Below are positions 60,209 to 64,000 of a stretch of DNA of 64,000 nt, in pieces. How positions within the stretch are numbered: the first letter of the stretch is position 1; each line of letters opens with the position of its first letter. Location of the stretch: NCBI GenBank assembly GCA_910577645.1, contig CAJTOL010000008.1, positions 1 through 64,000 on the forward strand. The letters run 5' to 3'. The position numbers and the translations under genes are program-made. Origin of the DNA: an uncultured Lachnospiraceae bacterium. GTDB lineage: Bacteria; Bacillota; Clostridia; Lachnospirales; Lachnospiraceae. The notes beneath the pieces were generated by a model that was not told the origin of the DNA, did not search any database, and saw nothing but the letters and a program-made list of their open reading frames with translations.

Positions 60209-61681
60209 ATGGAAGTTTTTAGAAAACTAAAATGGGCAGATTCTACAGGCGATGCCATTCCCTTTTACCATGACAATGTATACCACATTTTTTCTCTGAC
60301 TTCCCCGCCGGGAACCACGGTTTATCCCGAAAGGCTGAGAACCACCTGGGAGCACTCTGTTTCCAGGGATTTGGTTCACTGGGAGGAAGTAGAGACCGCC
60401 CTTTATCCGGGCGAGGGCGAAGAACCGGATGCTTGCGGAGTGTGGACAGGGGCGGCTATTTACGGTCAGGGGAAATATCACATTTTTTATACTGGATACA
60501 ATTATAATATCCATTACCAGCAGACCATCTGCCATGCAGTCAGCCAGGACGGAATCCATTTTGAAAAGGATCCGAAAAACCCGATTATCGTGCCTTATGA
60601 GGGCTATGAGCTGGTAGACTGGAGAGATCCTTATGTATTTTACAATGAGGATGACAAGTGTTATTGGATCCTGATTTCCGGCAGAAAAGAAGAAGGACCG
60701 CCTGCCAGGAGAGGCTGCATCGTCCTTTACAGATCCTGGGATCTGGAAAACTGGGAGTATTACGGCCCTATTTACCGGCCTTACCATACCAACTGTCCGG
60801 AGTGCTGCGAAATGTATAAAATAGGGGATCTTTGGTACTTATCCTATTCCCGTTTTTCTGAGTTTGTAAACACCATTTACCGGGTTTCCAACTCACCCTT
60901 TGGGCCCTGGAGAACGCCAAAGATGGACGGCATCGGCGGCCGGCGTTTCTACGCCGCCAAGTCTATGGAAAATGATCAGGGGAGAAGATTTTATTTTGCC
61001 TGGGCTCACGACAGAGCCGATGAAAGCAACTTTGGCCAGTGGTATTGGGGCGGCCAATTCTGCATCCCTCATGAGGTGTGCAAAAACCCGGAAGGGGAAT
61101 TGGATGTGAAGATGCCTAAGGAGTACATAGAGGCCTGGAACCAGCCGGTGGAATGGTCCTATAAGCATATACTGGGCGGCTATAGAAGGTATGGCGAAAG
61201 GAGTGTGTATCTGGATTCTGTAAGCACATTATCCTATGGCTTTTTGGAGGTAGAGGAGGAAAGCTTTTTGTTCTCCTGTAAAGTAAAGCCGGAGAATATG
61301 GCGGATCATTTTGGACTGCTTTTAAAGTCTGACAAAGATGCCACTCAGTGTATTGTTCTGGCATTTGACAAGGGGATGCAGAGGGCGGAGCTGTTAAATC
61401 TTCCTATGGGAGTGGATCCCTTCTGGGAGGCCTCCTGCACCAATATTGGCACTCCAAAGGACGCCGGCCCGGACGGTATCCGGGTATGCGAGAAACCCTT
61501 CCCGTTTAAGGACGGAGACGTTATTGATTTGAAGGTAGCTGTAGATAAGGATATGATTGAGATTTTTGCAGGTGAAAAGATCGCCTTTACTTATCGCTAT
61601 TACGGCCAGACGGATTATCAGATCGGCTTAATGGCTCAGGATGGCTGCGCTGAGTTTTTTGATTTGAAGATAACTAGATAA
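60209..61681 (+). CDS. Glycoside hydrolase family 32 (beta-fructosidase-like)
   Basis: A 490-residue intracellular protein with an N-terminal five-bladed propeller and C-terminal beta-sandwich. The usual WMNDPNG nucleophile motif is replaced by WADSTGDAIPFYHDNVYHIF (residues 9-28). The transition-state motif is WRDPYVF, and the acid/base glutamate is in CPECCEMYK. No signal peptide is present, so the substrate is imported first by the transporter encoded upstream. The likely substrate is a short beta-fructoside, but the variant first motif makes specificity uncertain. It is the last gene of the operon. Confidence 0.85.
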   Translation: MEVFRKLKWADSTGDAIPFYHDNVYHIFSLTSPPGTTVYPERLRTTWEHSVSRDLVHWEEVETALYPGEGEEPDACGVWTGAAIYGQGKYHIFYTGYNYNIHYQQTICHAVSQDGIHFEKDPKNPIIVPYEGYELVDWRDPYVFYNEDDKCYWILISGRKEEGPPARRGCIVLYRSWDLENWEYYGPIYRPYHTNCPECCEMYKIGDLWYLSYSRFSEFVNTIYRVSNSPFGPWRTPKMDGIGGRRFYAAKSMENDQGRRFYFAWAHDRADESNFGQWYWGGQFCIPHEVCKNPEGELDVKMPKEYIEAWNQPVEWSYKHILGGYRRYGERSVYLDSVSTLSYGFLEVEEESFLFSCKVKPENMADHFGLLLKSDKDATQCIVLAFDKGMQRAELLNLPMGVDPFWEASCTNIGTPKDAGPDGIRVCEKPFPFKDGDVIDLKVAVDKDMIEIFAGEKIAFTYRYYGQTDYQIGLMAQDGCAEFFDLKITR

Positions 61682-61694
61682 TACAGGATGCCCG

Positions 61695-61738
61695 GAGGGC
61701 TGCCGCTGAATTGGATTTTCAGGACAGCCCTCTTTTTT
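61695..61738 (+). terminator. Terminator of the sugar operon
   Basis: GAGGGCTG (61695-61702) pairs with CAGCCCTC (61725-61732), followed by TTTTTT. Confidence 0.85.
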
Positions 61739-61750
61739 CTGTTTATAGTC

Positions 61751-61870
61751 TTACGATAACGCAGGGAACTGTCCCATCCCTTTCGGCTCCTGCCCCTCCC
61801 TGGGAAACGGGATCTGAAACAGCCGCAGGATCTCTTTCTGGAAAAGGCCTATTTTTCTCAGGATCTCCAT
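61751..61870 (-). CDS. Possible 39-residue small protein
   Basis: A minus-strand frame MEILRKIGLFQKEILRLFQI continuing to QFPALS, preceded by AAAGGA about 10 nt upstream. The N-terminal half would form an amphipathic helix. It may equally be chance or a relic. The rest of the 61739-62145 gap shows no gene besides the DUF3796 promoter. Confidence 0.25.
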   Translation of the reverse strand: MEILRKIGLFQKEILRLFQIPFPREGQEPKGMGQFPALS

Positions 61871-62070
61871 CCTGTCACCATCCTTTCAAACTCATTGACA
61901 TCATACTACAAAGCGTCCTAAAAGGATAAGGTGAAAAGCAACCTTCTCGCTGGCCATGTTCTGCGTTTTTCTTCTGTTTGGGTCGCTTGTAATATCACAA
62001 ATATAGGTCTGTTATTTTTGTAGGATTATCCTCAGTCTTTATACACTTCGATAATCGAAAGTCAGAGGTA

Positions 62071-62099
62071 TTGACTTCCATATTATTATATGGTATATT
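62071..62099 (+). promoter_or_regulatory. Promoter with internal operator for the DUF3796-XRE pair
   Basis: TTGACT (62071-62076) and TATATT (62094-62099) are spaced 17 bp. The spacer contains the perfect palindrome CCATAT-TATT-ATATGG (62078-62093), a likely binding site for the XRE protein of the operon. Confidence 0.7.
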
Positions 62100-62145
62100 T
62101 ATAACATAAAGATAGAAATACATTACAAACAAGGAGGTCAATATT

Positions 62146-62517
62146 ATGAAATCAAAACGCTATATGTACGGACTTATGGGGCTGTTGTCAGTGTTGGGAT
62201 TTATCGGCATTTTTACGGAAGAACGAACTTTTTTAGCTTTTTTTGCCTTTATCGCTGACTTTGAATATTTCTTTATAAAAACAGATGAAATGGTTGAAGA
62301 ATATATGAACAGGTCAGCTTCGAGGGCATTTTACTGCGGTATGGTTACTACTGCCATTGTTGCTCTGGTTTGGTTCTTTGTGAACGGGAACGCCGGAAAT
62401 GTTGCGCTTTTATACGGGTTTGCTTCTGGTTGGGGCGTTTCTGTAGCCGTACATGGTTTTTCCGTTGGATATTACAAATTCAAGGAAAGTTGGGGGCTTG
62501 AGCATGATAAAAAATAG
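62146..62517 (+). CDS. DUF3796 domain-containing membrane protein
   Basis: A 123-residue protein with four hydrophobic spans (about 7-22, 27-45, 64-82, 86-108) and a conserved DFEYFFIKTDEMVEEYMNRS loop between the second and third. DUF3796 proteins are usually paired with a small XRE regulator, as here (14-bp overlap). The function is unknown. ATG after AAGGAGGTC. Confidence 0.88.
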   Translation: MKSKRYMYGLMGLLSVLGFIGIFTEERTFLAFFAFIADFEYFFIKTDEMVEEYMNRSASRAFYCGMVTTAIVALVWFFVNGNAGNVALLYGFASGWGVSVAVHGFSVGYYKFKESWGLEHDKK

Positions 62518-62698
62518 GATTAAGGAGTATCGAGCCAGGTATGACATGAAGCAGGAGGATTTAGCAAAGTTAGTAGGTGTACGCAGGGAAACGATAGGAA
62601 ATCTTGAAAAAGGCAGATACAATCCCTCATTAGTCTTAGCGTGGAATATTGCAAAGGTATTTCATGCGACAATCGAAGAAATTTTCACAGTAGAGTAA
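62504..62698 (+). CDS. Small XRE-family transcriptional regulator
   Basis: A 64-residue YgzD/CcrB-like helix-turn-helix protein: IKEYRARYDMKQEDLAKLVG, VRRETIGNLEKGRYNPSLVL, ATIEEIF at the end. The ATG at 62504 overlaps the DUF3796 gene; a reading to 62453 lies inside it. It probably binds the palindrome in the operon's own promoter. Confidence 0.94.
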   Translation: MIKNRIKEYRARYDMKQEDLAKLVGVRRETIGNLEKGRYNPSLVLAWNIAKVFHATIEEIFTVE

Positions 62699-62851
62699 AA
62701 AAATCGCTGTTTTACTGTTTTGAATGTGCTGAATACCCATGCAAAACTAATTAAAAATCTTGAAAAAAGCTATAACAAGCGGTATCATTTCTATCCACGA
62801 TAAAGAATGTAGTGAGTGTCAGGAAAAAATGAGGTAGGGAGGCGAATATAT

Positions 62852-63613
62852 ATGGCATATTTCAACTATCAAGATAAATCCATTTTTTATGAAGAATACG
62901 GGCAGGGGGAGCCGATTATCTTCCTGCATGGCAATACCGCTTCTTCTAAAATGTCTGAATTTCTTATGCCGTTGTATGCAGAAAGCTTCAGATGTATTCT
63001 GATTGACTTTTTAGGTAACGGACAGTCAGACCGGGTAGAAAAGTTTCCGCCGGATATGTGGTATGATGAAGCCTTGCAGACGATTGCTCTTACTGAACAT
63101 TTGCAATGTGGAAAGGTCAGTCTTATCGGAACAAGCGGCGGCGCATGGGCAGCCGTCAATGCCGCGTTAGAACGCCCCGACTTATTTCATGCAGTTATAG
63201 CAGATAGCTTTGACGGGCGCACTCTTAATGAAAATTTTTCCTCTAACCTTTTATCTGAAAGGAAAGCGGCGAAAGAAGATATACAGTCAAGGCAATTTTA
63301 CGAATTGTGTCAGGGTGCAGACTGGGAAAAGGTGGTTGACATTGATACAGAAGCATTATTGAAGTGTGTGGAGGAAAAGTGTCCACTATTTTATAAGCCG
63401 TTGGAGGAGTTAAAAATACCTATCCTATTCATGGGAAGTAAAGAAGATGAAAGTTGCCGGAACAACATGGAAGAAGAATATAGAGAAATGGCTTCTATGC
63501 TTTCTCGATCTTCCGTATATCTTTTTCCAAACGGAGGACACCCCTCTCTCTTTTCCAACGCAGAAGAAGCCGCAATGCTGATAAAAAAATTTATAAGCCA
63601 ACATATAATTTAG
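62852..63613 (+). CDS. Alpha/beta hydrolase
   Basis: A 253-residue alpha/beta hydrolase fold protein. The oxyanion segment IIFLHGNTASS (about 22-32), the nucleophile elbow GTSGGAWAAVN (about 93-103), the acid in MGSKEDESC (about residue 204) and the His in NGGHPSLFSN (about 230) are visible. The substrate is unknown. ATG at 62852 after GGGAGGCG. Confidence 0.9.
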   Translation: MAYFNYQDKSIFYEEYGQGEPIIFLHGNTASSKMSEFLMPLYAESFRCILIDFLGNGQSDRVEKFPPDMWYDEALQTIALTEHLQCGKVSLIGTSGGAWAAVNAALERPDLFHAVIADSFDGRTLNENFSSNLLSERKAAKEDIQSRQFYELCQGADWEKVVDIDTEALLKCVEEKCPLFYKPLEELKIPILFMGSKEDESCRNNMEEEYREMASMLSRSSVYLFPNGGHPSLFSNAEEAAMLIKKFISQHII

Positions 63614-63621
63614 GAAACTCT

Positions 63622-63666
63622 GGCGGCATACCTTTGCAGCCGCTGTTTTGAGGCAGGGATGCCGCC
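63622..63666. terminator. Hairpin after the alpha/beta hydrolase gene
   Basis: GGCGGCAT (63622-63629) pairs with ATGCCGCC (63659-63666). No T tract follows directly on the plus strand, so termination is uncertain. Confidence 0.45.
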
Positions 63667-63761
63667 AAAAGCTCTGTGATTAAGTTACTTTTTTGTGCCT
63701 GCTTTTCAAAACCCGATTTATTGATTACAATAGAAGCAGAAAAACACAGGGAGGAAAAGGA

Positions 63762-64000
63762 ATGTTTACAGAGAACGCAGCACAGATGTTAAAAGATCAC
63801 GCAGCCGCATCCTATACCAGACAGGCAGTGAAAATTAATCATCGGATTACCGTATATGTAGGTTATGGGCATAGCAATTGTACGGTGATAGAAGGGGAAA
63901 CTTCTTTGATTTTGGTGGATGCTTTAGATTCTGATGAGCGGGCGAGCAGGCTTTTGACAGAGCTGAAAGAGACCTTTCATAAGCCGGTAAAAACTATTAT
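63762..64000 (+). CDS. MBL-fold (alkyl sulfatase-like) hydrolase, truncated by the window edge
   Basis: The first 79 codons are seen: MFTENAAQMLKDHAAASYTR, then ITVYVGYGHSNCTVIEGETS and LILVDALDSDERASRLLTEL. The strand pattern and the D-A-L-D motif after LILV fit the start of a metallo-beta-lactamase-fold protein, of the type found in alkyl/aryl sulfatases. The metal-binding HxHxDH motif lies beyond the window. ATG at 63762 after GGGAGGAAAAGG. Confidence 0.7.
   Translation, partial: MFTENAAQMLKDHAAASYTRQAVKINHRITVYVGYGHSNCTVIEGETSLILVDALDSDERASRLLTELKETFHKPVKTI

Noticed and set aside
61711..61929. Plus-strand 72-codon frame after the GH32 gene
   Set aside because: It starts inside the terminator hairpin and is low-complexity Pro/Ser-rich sequence without a ribosome binding site.
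1..64000. CRISPR array or prophage
   Set aside because: No regularly spaced short repeats, no cas genes, and no phage structural, packaging or integrase genes were found.

Overview
The window looks like a chromosomal segment of a Gram-positive anaerobe of the Clostridia, most likely a Lachnospiraceae member (Lachnoclostridium/Enterocloster/Hungatella-like). The reasons are a tyrosine T-box ahead of tyrS, the Feo/ThrE/QueA/MetA gene set, cell-wall-binding repeat proteins, ECF sigma/DUF4179 pairs, DUF2975 and DUF3796 membrane proteins paired with XRE regulators, and AGGAGG ribosome binding sites throughout. Assignment is by family resemblance only. No CRISPR array, rRNA operon or prophage was seen. 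One tRNA-Arg(CCG) is present.

Layout. 0-8.9 kb: uvrB, feoA-feoB, a split ThrE-type exporter overlapping feoB, a DUF5688 protein, tRNA-Arg, a membrane-anchored protein and queA. 8.9-11.5 kb: an accessory patch with an ECF sigma factor/DUF4179 pair and the decayed 3' end of a conjugative-element relaxase. 11.5-15.4 kb: rluF (behind a promoter and an attenuator-like hairpin), ligA, metA. 15.5-18.6 kb: a strikingly AT-rich island that reads as a complete ABC-three-component (ABC-3C) conflict system: a small middle component, a DUF2326 SMC-like ATPase, and a convergent gene with a restriction-endonuclease-like N-terminus. 18.7-21.4 kb: DUF2975, XRE and DUF4153/4173 genes, a large palindromic element, and a TfoX-domain gene. 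21.5-27.8 kb: an operon of a cytoplasmic ParB-like/BMP fusion, a metallophosphoesterase, a degenerate Sir2 protein, hisH, hisF, ung and uppP. 27.8-30.8 kb: DAHP synthase, divergent from T-box-controlled tyrS. 30.8-34.5 kb: gene remnants, two cell-wall-binding-repeat proteins, DUF1062 and CD3324-type genes. 34.6-40.6 kb (minus): MATE-NYN-MntP, a Na+/solute symporter and an acyl-CoA synthetase. 40.9-51.3 kb: MocR-type aminotransferase, ApbE, GtrA, YfhO, argH, Crp/Fnr, patatin, and a second ECF sigma/membrane partner pair. 51.4-53.9 kb: HxlR regulator divergent from a Zn/Cd P-type ATPase. 53.9-61.7 kb: a beta-fructoside-type utilisation locus with an unusual tandem-sensor LacI regulator, a ribose-type ABC transporter and a GH32 enzyme, tied together by three identical-core palindromic operators. 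61.7-64 kb: DUF3796/XRE pair, alpha/beta hydrolase, and the start of an MBL-fold hydrolase.

Non-coding structure is rich. A 100-bp element occurs twice (19435-19534 and 59115-59214), same length, about 90% identical, each bounded by the direct repeat TAGGAGGAA that forms the next gene's ribosome binding site. Its differences preserve base pairing, which suggests a structured RNA or a small mobile element that targets Shine-Dalgarno sites. A second family of imperfect palindromes with GCAAAATGAAACC arms sits in at least five intergenic gaps and doubles as terminators. A third, 151-bp palindrome (20875-21025) folds as a three-way junction. The best candidates for a less-described biological system are the ABC-3C island, the 100-bp element, and the ParB-BMP/phosphoesterase/Sir2-like gene trio.
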